Assembly: GCF_000316575.1 (NCBI RefSeq)
Contig: NC_019682.1
Span: 6,683,501-6,747,500, forward strand
Direction: 5' to 3'
DNA from: Calothrix sp. PCC 7507
GTDB taxonomy: Bacteria; Cyanobacteriota; Cyanobacteriia; Cyanobacteriales; Nostocaceae
Length of the DNA: 64,000 nt
Part shown: positions 34,319-43,630 of the stretch, one piece after another
Layout: each line of letters opens with the position of its first letter
How positions within the stretch are numbered: position 1 is the stretch's first letter
Position numbers and translations under genes: made by a program
The notes under the pieces: generated by a model
Databases searched by the model: none
Seen by the model: only the letters and a program-made list of their open reading frames with translations
What the model was told of the DNA's origin: nothing

Positions 34319-36484
34319 ATGGTAAAGTCTGAAAAATCTCCCCAATCATCCTTTCCATCTCACACTCCTTCATTACATGAAAGTGATGAGGGTGGATTAA
34401 ACCTTGGGCAATTTGGATCTGTACTGCGTCGTCGGAGTTTGTTAATTATTGGTGTCACAGGAGCAGTTGCTGGTGGTGCAGTCTTGAAAGCACAAACAGA
34501 GCCTCTAGTATATCAAGGTAAATTAGAAATTCTGACCAAATCAGTGACTGCTGAACGCCAGGTGACAGCAAACATCCCGCAGTCTGTGAATATTGCCCCA
34601 CCGGAATCAGAGCAAGACACTAAAACTACCATCAAAGTTTTGCAGAGTTCTTCGGTTTTATCTTCAGTCATCAAAACTCTCAAACCAAAATATCCAGATT
34701 TAGATTACGGATCATTATTGAATGATTTAGATATTTCTTCCACAGAAAAAGAAAAAAATATTATCCAAGTTGTATACAGTTCTAAAAAAGAAACCCAAGC
34801 TCAGGACGTGATGAATGTCTTGGCTAAGACTTATTTAAATTACAGCCTCAAAGAACGTCGTGCAGATGTCGAAGAAGCAATTGAGTTTGTCCAAGCACGT
34901 ATTAATGAAAAAGACGGACTCAGATCCCAAGTTAGATCATGGCAAGATAAATTGGCAACTTTTCGCCGCATTAATAATTTAGTTGAACCAGAAAAAAGAG
35001 CAGCAGAAGTTTCTACCTATATTACTACCCTGACACAGCAACAATTAGAAAATCGAGTACAACTCGAACAAATGGTTGCTCAATACCAAGATTTACAAAA
35101 AGAATTAGCCCAACAACCTACAGAAAGAGCCGGTAATTCTCTACTCTCAGCAAATGCCCGTTATCAAAAAATTCTCGACACAATTCAAGAAGTCGATATT
35201 GAAACTAAAAAATCTTCAGCACTATTTACCGATGCGGTTCCCACTATTGAGACATTAAAGGATAAGAAAGCCAACTTGTTACCCATGCTAAAAGCTGAAG
35301 AACAGCGGGTTTTAAGAGATTTTCAAAGCCGTATCTACGAACTAGAAGCACGAGATAAATCAATCAAACAAAAAATTAATACTCTTAATGCTTATCTGAA
35401 ACAATTAGCCACCCTCAGTCGCGATTACGATCGCATTCAACAAGAATTAAAAATCTCCAGCGAAAATCTCAACCAATTTTTAGCCAAACGTCAAGCTCTC
35501 CAAATTGAATTATCACAAAAACAACAACCCTGGCAATTATTAAATCCCCCAGAAAATGCATCAAAAGGAATTGCTATTTCTCCCTTAGATCCCAAAATAA
35601 AACTGTATTTAGGGCTGGGAGGAATGCTGGGTTTACTATTGGGTACGGGAGCAGCTTTATTAACAGATAAACTCCGCAATGTTTACTATACAGCCAAAGA
35701 CCTGAAAGACACCACAACACTACCCCTATTAGGAGTAATACCTTTCAGAAAAGAATTAGTAACCCCGACTAAAGAAGACCAACCCCTGAATCGTTCGCTG
35801 TTTTTTGAAGTATTTCGTTCCCTCTACACAAATATCTTATTACTAGGTTCAGATAGCCCCATTCGCTCCCTAGTAATTGGTTCCGCTACCCAGGGAGAAG
35901 GAAAATCAACCGTCGCCATTCAACTAGCTCAAGCAGCAGCAGCAATGGGACAGCGAGTGTTATTAGTTGACGCAGATTTGCGCTTCCCTACATTGCACAA
36001 ACTGGTGGGTTCAATGAATATTCAGGGTTTAACCGATGTGATTTCCCACAATTTAGACTGGGAAAATGTGATTGAAAAGTCCCGACAAGAAGAAAATCTC
36101 TACATTATCTCTGCAGGACAAGTTCCGCCAGACCCCATTCGTCTCCTAGCATCGCAAAAAATGCAGGATTTAATGAACGAACTGCAAACTAGTTTTGATT
36201 TAGTTATCTATGACACACCCAATTTATTGAGTGTAGCTGATGCTAATTTACTTGCAGCCCATACTAACGGGATGATATTAGTGACAGAATTAGGCAAACT
36301 CAAGCGGACAGCATTCCAACAAGCACTGGAAGAATTGCAAATTGCAGGTACGCCAATGTTAGGAATGGTGGCAAATAAATCAAAAGAAGACACATCTGCT
36401 ACATCCAATTACTATCGGCAATATTACAAAAAACAAATGAGTGTGGAAACCGTCGAAATGAATGCCCAAATCATCAGTAAATAG
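34319..36484 (+). CDS. Wzc/CpsD-type polysaccharide co-polymerase and tyrosine autokinase
   Basis: A 721-residue inner-membrane protein. TM1 lies near residues 38-57 and TM2 near 427-448. Between them is a Wzz-like periplasmic domain with long coiled coils. The cytosolic kinase domain has Walker A in GSATQGEGKSTVAIQLAQ (about 525), A' in VLLVDADLRFP (about 549) and B in FDLVIYDTPN (about 627). The C-terminus has a small tyrosine cluster (SNYYRQYYKKQ) for autophosphorylation. It controls chain length and export of exopolysaccharide with Wzx/Wzy-type systems. It probably serves the sugar cluster at 5-28 kb, although the SNF2 gene separates them. Confidence 0.9.
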   Translation: MVKSEKSPQSSFPSHTPSLHESDEGGLNLGQFGSVLRRRSLLIIGVTGAVAGGAVLKAQTEPLVYQGKLEILTKSVTAERQVTANIPQSVNIAPPESEQDTKTTIKVLQSSSVLSSVIKTLKPKYPDLDYGSLLNDLDISSTEKEKNIIQVVYSSKKETQAQDVMNVLAKTYLNYSLKERRADVEEAIEFVQARINEKDGLRSQVRSWQDKLATFRRINNLVEPEKRAAEVSTYITTLTQQQLENRVQLEQMVAQYQDLQKELAQQPTERAGNSLLSANARYQKILDTIQEVDIETKKSSALFTDAVPTIETLKDKKANLLPMLKAEEQRVLRDFQSRIYELEARDKSIKQKINTLNAYLKQLATLSRDYDRIQQELKISSENLNQFLAKRQALQIELSQKQQPWQLLNPPENASKGIAISPLDPKIKLYLGLGGMLGLLLGTGAALLTDKLRNVYYTAKDLKDTTTLPLLGVIPFRKELVTPTKEDQPLNRSLFFEVFRSLYTNILLLGSDSPIRSLVIGSATQGEGKSTVAIQLAQAAAAMGQRVLLVDADLRFPTLHKLVGSMNIQGLTDVISHNLDWENVIEKSRQEENLYIISAGQVPPDPIRLLASQKMQDLMNELQTSFDLVIYDTPNLLSVADANLLAAHTNGMILVTELGKLKRTAFQQALEELQIAGTPMLGMVANKSKEDTSATSNYYRQYYKKQMSVETVEMNAQIISK

Positions 36485-36763
36485 TGCGTCAGAATAATCA
36501 TCGTGAGGAACACATATTAATTCTTGTTCAAAATTAATATGCATTTACCATACTCAGTACTGAGTGCTGAGTCCTGAGTGCTGAGTAAATTAACGGGTAC
36601 TCAGTACTTTTGCACTTGGTAAATGCCCCGCCCGATGTTAAGCGGAATCTTTTAATACAGGAGTTGGTTGATACCCCACCCCTCTCCTGTCGGAGACGCG
36701 CAAGGGACGTGGGTGGTCTTTTTAACTCAGCACTCAGCACTCGGAACTCAGCACTCTTCATCC

Positions 36764-36866
36764 AAGCGGTTGTCGGTCGGATGCAATACAATCGAGGGAC
36801 GGGAAATACCGCCCCTACAGGCTTTGCGATTTAAAACTGCACTTCACTAATCTGAAACCCGCTATA
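36764..36866. mobile_element. Copy of the CGGTT...AACCGCTATA MITE family
   Basis: Shares gtcggtcggatgcaatacaa and cctacaggctttgcgattta with the element at 48721-48829. The left end is degenerate (caagcggtt) and the right end is cccgctata. This suggests an older or decayed copy. Confidence 0.75.
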
Positions 36867-37000
36867 ATACCAATTCAAATAATGTTTGCAACACATACAT
36901 TCTTCGTACGGGCACGGCTTCCATAGACTTTCGGGAAAACCGATAGTTTATGGGTGCTGTGCTACTACCCATCTGTCGCATTCTTTTTTTAAATTGGTAT
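36867..37000. mobile_element. MITE with ATACCAATT ends
   Basis: The inverted ends are ataccaatt(c)aaa and tttaaattggtat. The interior includes gggcacggcttccatagact. A second member (102 bp) lies at 59575-59676 with the same ends. It lies only 3 bp past the stop codon of the minus-strand gene at 37004. Confidence 0.8.
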
Positions 37001-37003
37001 AAT

Positions 37004-37783
37004 TTATACTGCTAATACTCGCTTCTCTAATTGCAAATCAAAGCGTTCCCCAGGTATGGGTTCAATTACCCGCGTCGCCAAATTATTCTTCTCCAGTAAC
37101 GAACGGAATTCCTCAATACTTCCTGCAGCTTTGACAAGTTTCATCAGCAAACCCTCAAACACCACATCCCCTCCAGCCGCAGTGGACAGAATCACTTGCG
37201 GTTGTAACCACTGAACTACTTGTAGCGCACTGTTTGTTCCTTTAATTATTGATCCAATAAAAGGTATCGCTAAGTCAATCAGCGGTGTAATCACCACATC
37301 CACCGGAGCCAGCTGTTTAACTTCCGGGGAATGGGTTCCGTGAGGTTCATAATACAGGGTAAAACCAGTCTCTAATTCTTTGATGAGATAACCATTCTCT
37401 ACTAAATTGAGGCCAACCAGAGAGCCGGGAATAGCCCTAATTTCTACTTGATGATTCAAATTAAAAGTTTCACCATGAGCTAGGGCTGTGACAGTGGTGT
37501 AACCTAATCCTTGAGCTACTTTTGCTGCACTGGGCGAACCCACAACGGGAATTTGATGGTCAAGCTGTTTGAGTGTCGGTGGATGAGTATGGTCTTCTAA
37601 ACCCTGAGACAGCAGAATCAAATCAATGTTTTCTGGTATGGGGCGTTTTTGAAGTTTATCACCTTTGAATAACCAATCTAAATTACTGAAGGTTAACGAA
37701 CCTACTAGCCAAGGGTCGAGTAGTATTCGTTTGTCGGCGATTTCAATCAACCAACTATTGCTGTCTAACCAAGTTAAATGCAT
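37004..37783 (-). CDS. Metallo-beta-lactamase-fold protein, degenerate metal site
   Basis: A 259-residue protein. MHLTWLDSNSWLIEIADKRILLDPW is the fold's typical N-terminus (UPF0173-like). The usual T-H-x-H-x-D-H motif reads SQGLEDH here: the first two His are replaced by Gln and Leu while Asp and the last His remain. NGYLIKELETGFTLYYEPHGTH and VDVVITPLIDL follow. The loss of two metal ligands suggests an altered or absent hydrolase activity. It may be a binding or scaffold protein. It is transcribed away from chlD, after the 37832-38602 gene. Confidence 0.78.
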   Translation of the reverse strand: MHLTWLDSNSWLIEIADKRILLDPWLVGSLTFSNLDWLFKGDKLQKRPIPENIDLILLSQGLEDHTHPPTLKQLDHQIPVVGSPSAAKVAQGLGYTTVTALAHGETFNLNHQVEIRAIPGSLVGLNLVENGYLIKELETGFTLYYEPHGTHSPEVKQLAPVDVVITPLIDLAIPFIGSIIKGTNSALQVVQWLQPQVILSTAAGGDVVFEGLLMKLVKAAGSIEEFRSLLEKNNLATRVIEPIPGERFDLQLEKRVLAV

Positions 37784-37831
37784 AGCACAGTAAAGATAAC
37801 ATCTATATCAATTATTATGAAGTGCTTGCAG

Positions 37832-38602
37832 TCAAGAAAACAATTTAAATCTTGCTAGCTGGGCGGCGATCGCTCCTGTTAAAATCTGATTGAGTCCGCT
37901 GCTGTCTTGGAATTGCAGAATTTGCTGTTTAGGTAAGTCGAAAGAAAATTCCCCTTCTAGTTCTGGGCGCTGCATCTGCGCTAGTAAAATTTGTTCTGAT
38001 CGCTTACTTTGAATAGCATAGCCAATTTCCACACAGACATTGGGGCTAGGAAGCAATTTGGTGGTTGCTTTGCCATCGACGCTAGCAATGGGTGTGGTGT
38101 CTGCAATAAACAACAAACTCTTACGGATTTTTCGCATCATGGCGAAGTTCAGCCGTAGCGGCCCGTCGCCAGGGCGGTAGGATTCTACTAATGACAGAGG
38201 CAGACGCGATCGCACATTTAAAGTTTCTAAACTTTTTTGCAGTCCCTCTCTTAGAGCATCGCTGGCTACAGCATACTCAGTTTGATGGCATAAAAAAATT
38301 GTTGGCTCTAACTGAGCTAACAACGCTTGCTTTGTGAAATAAATTTCATGGCTAATCAAGTCGATATTAGCTACACAATAGCCACCACTGCCTTCGATAT
38401 AAAATTCAATATTTTCCCCTTCCAGATAGCGCTCAAACCACGTAGATTTTTTGACATCGTCACTATCTTCGAGAAAATCCGCGCGCAATCCTGATTTCAG
38501 CAGGCTTTTTTTACTGAGGCGAATGTCTGGCGGACGCTTTTCTAGTTCGGGAATCGGCTCATAATCCTGAATATACCATGCTCTGAGCGCAATAATAGAC
38601 AT
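37832..38602 (-). CDS. Conserved hypothetical with TIR-like nucleotide-binding segment
   Basis: A 256-residue protein that I do not recognise by name. The segment LRKSLLFIADTTP...PSPNVCVEIGYAIQSKRSEQILLAQMQRPELEGEFSFDLPKQQ (about residues 160-230) resembles the second half of TIR-like nucleotide-binding domains: a xPNVxxExGYA motif, a strand with a catalytic-type Glu, then a FDL-xxQ segment. The N-terminus is polar and the middle contains FLCHQTEYAVASDALREGL. It is probably cotranscribed with the degenerate MBL-fold gene 49 bp downstream. A nucleotide-processing role is inference. Confidence 0.6.
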   Translation of the reverse strand: MSIIALRAWYIQDYEPIPELEKRPPDIRLSKKSLLKSGLRADFLEDSDDVKKSTWFERYLEGENIEFYIEGSGGYCVANIDLISHEIYFTKQALLAQLEPTIFLCHQTEYAVASDALREGLQKSLETLNVRSRLPLSLVESYRPGDGPLRLNFAMMRKIRKSLLFIADTTPIASVDGKATTKLLPSPNVCVEIGYAIQSKRSEQILLAQMQRPELEGEFSFDLPKQQILQFQDSSGLNQILTGAIAAQLARFKLFS

Positions 38603-39075
38603 AAGGCGCTATTTTAACTGTCTCTTGATTATTCAACTTCGTAACCAGCTTACACCCTGGTGTACACTTACACAAAGCAACACCCAACTTTCTACTAGCT
38701 GAATACTTTCCTCTTCTCGTTTATTTTAGCCAGGGATGTACTAAATTCCCTTACTTGCGTAAGCAAGTAATGAAAAGCAGTGACAGCGCCCCCTGATTCT
38801 CAATAAATTGAGGAAATCTCAGTTTTCACGTTGGGTGTTGCTGTGTTTTGTCGAGACAGATGTAAATTAAACAGCTTCCTTTACCTCTTAACTAATTTCA
38901 CATAGCAGCTGTTGTTGTATCTGCCAGGGAAGCTTATTTAGCTTCACTTATTAGATTAGCACCTGTGGATTTAGTGGGTAGTTGGTTGCAATTAAACTTT
39001 ACTTGTTAGTGTCGTCATCACAATTATGCTAAATGTGCCAGAACATTGATATGCTAAAGGCCGAGACTAGCCATA
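38603..39075. other. Divergent promoter region upstream of chlD
   Basis: 473 bp between the minus-strand hypothetical gene and chlD. No HIP1 site, hairpin or gene stands out. It must contain two promoters. An acttgcgtaagcaagt palindrome at 38753-38768 is a possible operator. Confidence 0.5.
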
Positions 39076-41115
39076 ATGCCAACAATGCCTGCGCCTACTA
39101 TTACCCCTAAAATTACTGCCTTTCCCCTGACAGCCGTAGTCGGGCAAGAAGCGATTAAATTAGCTTTGTTATTAGCAGCGGTTGATCCAGAATTGGGAGG
39201 AGTAGCGATCGCAGGTCGTCGCGGTACGGCAAAATCTGTAATGGCGCGGGCTATTTACGCCCTACTACCACCCATTGAAGTTGTGCAAGGCTCAATTAGC
39301 AATTGCGATCCCAGCCACCCTGAAACATGGGATGATCGATTGTTGGCTGAGTATGCAGATCAAGATATTCAAGATGTCCCCACGGAAATTATCCCCGCGC
39401 CTTTTATCCAAATCCCCCTGGGTGTGACAGAAGACCGACTTTTGGGTTCTGTGGATGTGGAACAATCAGTCAAACAAGGCGACACGATTTTTCAGCCCGG
39501 GTTACTCGCTACAGCTAACCGAGGCGTTTTGTATGTCGATGAAATCAACTTGCTGGATGACCAAATCAGCAATCAGCTGCTAACCGTATTATCCGAGGGA
39601 CGCAACCAGATTGAGCGGGAAGGGATCAGTTTTCAGCATCAGTGCAAACCCCTATTTATTGCCACCTATAATCCGGAAGAAGGCGCTTTGCGAGAACATT
39701 TGCTTGATAGAATTGCGATCGCACTTTCGGCTGATGGTGTCCTCGGCTTAGATCAAAGAGTAGCAGCTGTAGAACAAGCCATCTCTTACTCACTCTCTCC
39801 CCAAGAATTTCTCCAACAATACAGCGAAGACTTAGACGGACTCAAAACCCAAATCATCCTGGCGCGGGAATGGTTGAAAGATGTCACCATCAGTCGTGAA
39901 CAAATCGCCTATCTCGTCGATGAAGCCATTCGTGGCGGCGTACAAGGACATCGCGCCGAGTTATTTGCAGTCCGAGTTGCTAAAGCCGCCGCCGCTTTAG
40001 AGGGGCGCAATACAGTCAATGCTGAAGATTTGCGTCGGGCGGTGGAATTAGTCATTGTCCCACGGGCGACAGTTGTGCAGACACCACCCGAACAACAAGC
40101 ACCACCACCGCCACCACCTCCCCCATCACCTGAAAATCAAGACGAAGAACAGGAACAGGAGGAACAAGAGGAAGAAAAAGAACAAGAAGAACAGCAAGAA
40201 CAAGAACCACCCAGCATCCCAGAAGAATTTATCTTTGATCCGGAAGGGGTAATTCTTGATCCTAGCGTGCTTTATTTTACACAAACAGCTAAACGCCAAG
40301 GCAAGTCTGGTAGTCGCAGCATTATCTTTTCCGACGACCGGGGACGCTATATTAAGCCTATGTTGCCCAAAGGCAAGGTACGACGGATCGCCGTAGATGC
40401 CACATTGAGAGCCGCAGCCCCGTATCAAAAAGCACGTCGCGAGAGAAACCCAAACAAAAAAGTCATTGTCGAACAAGGAGACATTCGTGCCAAACGCCTG
40501 GTACGTAAAGCCGGGGCCTTGGTGATATTTGTGGTAGATGCTTCAGGTTCCATGGCCTTAAACCGGATGCAGTCAGCTAAAGGCGCAGTCATGCAACTTT
40601 TGACTGAAGCTTATCAGAACCGCGACCAAGTCGCATTGATTCCCTTCCGGGGAGAACAAGCGGAGGTGTTATTACCTCCAACTCGTTCCATTGCTTTGGC
40701 ACGTAACCGCCTGGAAAGATTACCTTGTGGTGGTGGTTCACCCTTAGCGCATGGTTTAACGCAAGCAGTGCGCGTCGGCTTAAATGCTCAAATGAGTGGG
40801 GATATTGGGCAAGTTGTGCTAGTAGCAATCACCGACGGACGGGGTAATATTCCCTTGGCACGTTCCTTAGGTGAACAGCTAGAACCAGGAGAAAAGCCAG
40901 ATATCAAGGCAGAACTATTAGAAATTGCCGCTAGAATAAGAGCTTTAGGAATACAACTGTTAGTAATAGATACGGAAAGTAAATTTGTCTCTACTGGTTT
41001 TGCTAAAGAATTAGCACAAACTGCAGCAGGCAAATATTATCATCTGCCGAAAGCGAGTGATAAAGCTATTGCTGCTATGACTAGAGGTGCGATCGCTGAT
41101 CTAAAATCACGGTAA
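39076..41115 (+). CDS. chlD: Magnesium chelatase subunit D
   Basis: A 679-residue subunit of the ATP-dependent enzyme that inserts Mg2+ into protoporphyrin IX, the first committed step of chlorophyll synthesis (with ChlI and ChlH). The AAA+ domain has [17 protein letters not shown] near 46 and [12 protein letters not shown] near 152. A poly-Pro and Glu/Gln-rich linker spans about 335-375. The C-terminal von Willebrand A domain has the MIDAS motif [12 protein letters not shown] near 485-489. The linker and domain order are diagnostic. It is full length. The second in-frame ATG (codon 4) is an alternative start. Confidence 0.97.
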   Translation: MPTMPAPTITPKITAFPLTAVVGQEAIKLALLLAAVDPELGGVAIAGRRGTAKSVMARAIYALLPPIEVVQGSISNCDPSHPETWDDRLLAEYADQDIQDVPTEIIPAPFIQIPLGVTEDRLLGSVDVEQSVKQGDTIFQPGLLATANRGVLYVDEINLLDDQISNQLLTVLSEGRNQIEREGISFQHQCKPLFIATYNPEEGALREHLLDRIAIALSADGVLGLDQRVAAVEQAISYSLSPQEFLQQYSEDLDGLKTQIILAREWLKDVTISREQIAYLVDEAIRGGVQGHRAELFAVRVAKAAAALEGRNTVNAEDLRRAVELVIVPRATVVQTPPEQQAPPPPPPPPSPENQDEEQEQEEQEEEKEQEEQQEQEPPSIPEEFIFDPEGVILDPSVLYFTQTAKRQGKSGSRSIIFSDDRGRYIKPMLPKGKVRRIAVDATLRAAAPYQKARRERNPNKKVIVEQGDIRAKRLVRKAGALVIFVVDASGSMALNRMQSAKGAVMQLLTEAYQNRDQVALIPFRGEQAEVLLPPTRSIALARNRLERLPCGGGSPLAHGLTQAVRVGLNAQMSGDIGQVVLVAITDGRGNIPLARSLGEQLEPGEKPDIKAELLEIAARIRALGIQLLVIDTESKFVSTGFAKELAQTAAGKYYHLPKASDKAIAAMTRGAIADLKSR

Positions 41116-41141
41116 TTAGTCATTAGTCATTAGTCATTAGT
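41116..41141. repeat. TTAGTCA heptamer array
   Basis: Three perfect TTAGTCA units and a partial one lie directly after the chlD stop, followed by a looser run of attgcct units to 41182. It lies between the converging ends of chlD and sigF. Confidence 0.85.
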
Positions 41142-41180
41142 AAATTAACTATTGCCTATTGCCTTCTTGCCTATTGCCTA

Positions 41181-41966
41181 TTATGACCCGGATACCATAG
41201 CCTGTGGCTGCAGACAACACATCAAATCTTGAATTCCCTTTTGCAAATACCGCGTTACTGTCATGGGACTAGTGCCGATTTTTTTAGCCGCGTCTTTGCG
41301 GGAAAGTTCCTTTAAAAAGACCAGTTCAACTGCCATCCGGGGTTTTTCTTCTAACAAATTGATTGCCCCTTGGAGTTGTTGTCTTTCTTCTTCTTGTTGT
41401 TGAAAAGCAGTAGAACGGGGACAAGGAAGCGCTTCACCCAAGGTGATTTGGCAATCAACATAGTGAACTGCAGTAGCATCTAAACTCAAAGGCATCCGAT
41501 TTTGAGCTGCTAATTTAGTTTCTTGCCACTCTTGTAGAGATACCCGCAGAATGCTGGCAATTTCTGCATCCTTGGGAACGCGGCCCAGAGACATTACCAA
41601 TTCTTTGCGAACTTTTTGCCCCTCATTATAGAGTTCTTGCCAACGACGGGGAATTTTTAATAGCGTACTGCGATCGCGTAAAAAATGCAGCATCTCACCA
41701 CGAATGTAGGGCACAGCAAAGGAACTAAAAGCATATCCTTGGCTGGGGTCAAAGCGCTCAATAGCCCTAATTAAACCAAAATAACCGATTTGTTCTAAAT
41801 CTTCATAGGGTTCATTACATTGATGGCTAAATTTATGTGCCATCTTTCGCACTAAGCCAGTATGTAACTGTACCAGTTGATTACGCAGTTTAATAGAGGG
41901 ATGCTGGTGGTATAAGTGCAATAACTCTATACCATCAATTCGCACAGAGGACTCACTTGCTGCCAT
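41181..41966 (-). CDS. sigF: RNA polymerase sigma factor, group 3 (SigF type)
   Basis: A 261-residue sigma-70 family protein. Region 2 is visible as LRNQLVQLHTGLVRKMAHKF...EDLEQIGYFGLIRAIERFDPSQGYAFSSFAVPYIRGEMLHFLRD. Region 3 is RWQELYNEGQKVRKELVMSLGR. Region 4 has a helix-turn-helix in LSRKDAAKKIGTSPMTVTRYLQKG. Length and sequence fit cyanobacterial SigF, which in Synechocystis controls motility and pilus genes. The LDATAVHYVDCQITLGEAL linker is typical. It is transcribed convergently with chlD. The role in this organism is by family. Confidence 0.85.
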   Translation of the reverse strand: MAASESSVRIDGIELLHLYHQHPSIKLRNQLVQLHTGLVRKMAHKFSHQCNEPYEDLEQIGYFGLIRAIERFDPSQGYAFSSFAVPYIRGEMLHFLRDRSTLLKIPRRWQELYNEGQKVRKELVMSLGRVPKDAEIASILRVSLQEWQETKLAAQNRMPLSLDATAVHYVDCQITLGEALPCPRSTAFQQQEEERQQLQGAINLLEEKPRMAVELVFLKELSRKDAAKKIGTSPMTVTRYLQKGIQDLMCCLQPQAMVSGS

Positions 41967-42784
41967 ATAAAAATTCCTTGGTGGTAACTCCTTTTACTGA
42001 AAAATGGAGTTGCGTATAGTGTCATCAAAGCTGTCATTATTTTCCTTAGTCAACGCTGATTAAACCATCGTCGTTCTACTGAACTTATCTAGAGGAGCCT
42101 TCTACGGTTCCGTATATATACGCATAATTTTCCACTTGTATCTGTTGTCGTTTTTTTGTTTTTTAGATGACAATTAGAAAAATGCATCCTCTTTGCGTAA
42201 TCTTGAGTTTATGCAGCAGAAAAATACATAACTTACGTAACACGCACTTTTATATAGGACTCCTATTTGATTTTTGAACTATAGGTAGGGTGGGCAGTGC
42301 CCACCAAACCCTGGATGTGGTGGGCACTGCCTAGGCTGTTGACTTTGTACGAAATTAGCTAAAAATTATCATGCAATTTTTGTGTTTACCGTAGGGGCAT
42401 CGGCACTGCCGTGCCCTGATGAGAACGTTAACTACGACTATTATTTTGGATGATGCATTTTGGGCTGAAAACCCTCAGAGTCAACAGCCTAGGCACTGCC
42501 CAACGCCACTCCTCTCAACGCGGGAAACCCGCGCACAAGGGTGGCTCCCCTACAGATACTTAGATTTGTTCAATAATCAAATCGGATTGCTATATAAGAA
42601 TCCAGTTGGATTCTTGAATTTATTGGCGTGGGAAAAGAATAGGCAATCTTATAAGAAGGCTTTTTGAGTTGTACTGATTTCTGAAAGCAGATGATTCTCC
42701 AGATTTGCTCACTGGTTGCTAGCTATAAAAATGGGTAAAAATATAAGTAAACAGGACGTTTATCTCAAAAACCCGGGTTTAAAT
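41967..42784. other. Long spacer with nested repeats
   Basis: No gene is supported. A GTAGGGTGGGCA palindrome (from 42285) is interrupted by a 160-bp MITE at 42332-42491. An open frame at 42419-42667 is translated repeat. Two promoters, for sigF (minus) and for the BI-1-family gene (plus), must lie here. Confidence 0.65.
42332..42491. mobile_element. 160-bp MITE with 9-bp target duplication, nested in a palindromic repeat
   Basis: The inverted ends are taggctgttgact (42332-42344) and agtcaacagccta (42479-42491), 13 bp and perfect. The direct repeat ggcactgcc flanks it (42323-42331 and 42492-42500). Removing the MITE and one repeat rebuilds gtgggcactgcccaac, the normal right half of the GTAGGGTGGGCA repeat. 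It encodes no transposase. Confidence 0.88.
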
Positions 42785-43513
42785 ATGAGCAATACCAGCA
42801 ATTTTCGTGATGCTATTCGTGAGGCCAGAACTCAAGCCCTCGTTGGTCCCAATGTAATCGCCAACGCCCTGCCTTATGTCGGTGGTGGACTTGTACTGAC
42901 AGCATTAGGAACCTACGGTGGTTTAGGTGTTATCCGTACCAACCCTGAAATATTCTTCCCCACCTTCATTGGTGCAGTGATTCTAGAGTTAATTTTGTTC
43001 TTTGTCGCCCAGAATGTTGCGGAAAAAGGCAACAAGGGACTAGCACTACCTCTACTAGCAACCTACAGCCTCTTATCTGGATATACCCTTAGTGGCTTAG
43101 TATTTGTCGCCTTAAGAACTCAAGGTGTTGGCATTCAAGGTATTGGTTTAGCCGCCCTCGGCTGTGGTATTACTTTTATTGTCGCTCGTCAAATCGGCTC
43201 AAATCTATCTGAACAGGATGGGATGGCTTTGACAAAAACCATCAATCTCGGACTGATTGCCTTGGTGGTTGTCTGTCTCACCCAATTTGTATTTGCCATG
43301 TTTGGGGTTTATACGCCAAATTGGTTGGAAATCGCCATCTCAGGTTTAGGAGTATTTCTATTTGTCGGAGTATCTGTCGTAGATTTCTATATCTTGCCCC
43401 GCAGTTACCGCGATGACCAGTACTTGCCAGCAGCGTTGTCTATGTATCTCACATACATCAACCTGTTTGTGTTTATCTTGCGGTTGCTAATTGCCCTCAA
43501 TGGCCGTGATTAA
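42785..43513 (+). CDS. Bax inhibitor-1/YccA-like membrane protein
   Basis: About 242 residues with six to seven hydrophobic segments (for example VIANALPYVGGGLVLTALGTYGG, IFFPTFIGAVILELILFFVAQ, ALPLLATYSLLSGYTLSGLVF). It ends with an aspartate-containing VVDFYILPRSYRDDQYLPAALSMYLTYINLFVFILRLL, a BI-1 family signature. The family forms pH-sensitive Ca2+ leak channels in characterised members. The ATG at 42785 (MSNTSNFRD) fits homologues. An in-frame start at 42716 would add an unlikely polar leader. An intrinsic terminator follows. Confidence 0.85.
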   Translation: MSNTSNFRDAIREARTQALVGPNVIANALPYVGGGLVLTALGTYGGLGVIRTNPEIFFPTFIGAVILELILFFVAQNVAEKGNKGLALPLLATYSLLSGYTLSGLVFVALRTQGVGIQGIGLAALGCGITFIVARQIGSNLSEQDGMALTKTINLGLIALVVVCLTQFVFAMFGVYTPNWLEIAISGLGVFLFVGVSVVDFYILPRSYRDDQYLPAALSMYLTYINLFVFILRLLIALNGRD

Positions 43514-43540
43514 GCATTTGTAATCACAACAAATTTTCTA

Positions 43541-43567
43541 CCGTGGTTAAGCAATCACGGTTTTTTT
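43541..43567 (+). terminator. Intrinsic terminator after the BI-1-family gene
   Basis: ccgtggtt (43541) pairs with aatcacgg (ends 43560) across aagc with one G-T pair, followed by seven T. This is a standard rho-independent terminator placed 28 bp after the stop codon. Confidence 0.85.
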
Positions 43568-43630
43568 ATCAAAAAGAGCAATTAAGTACTACAATCTGTA
43601 ATAAGTTGTCAGCCGCAAGTGAGCAAAACC

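Larger units (their letters stand above)
36485..37003. other. Three adjacent repeat elements
   Basis: No gene is seen. An inverted pair of heptamer arrays (ctgagtg units at about 36554-36585, ctcagca units at about 36725-36755) brackets a GC-richer spacer. A copy of the 48721 MITE follows at 36764-36866, then an ataccaatt-ended MITE at 36867-37000 that abuts the next gene's stop codon. Short open frames here are translated repeat. Confidence 0.7.

Noticed and set aside
36610-36850. Open frames of 60-85 codons on both strands
   Set aside because: They are translated heptamer arrays and MITE sequence.
42419-42667. 82-codon open frame before the BI-1-family gene
   Set aside because: The start lies within the nested MITE and palindromic repeat. 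No ribosome binding site or protein resemblance was seen.
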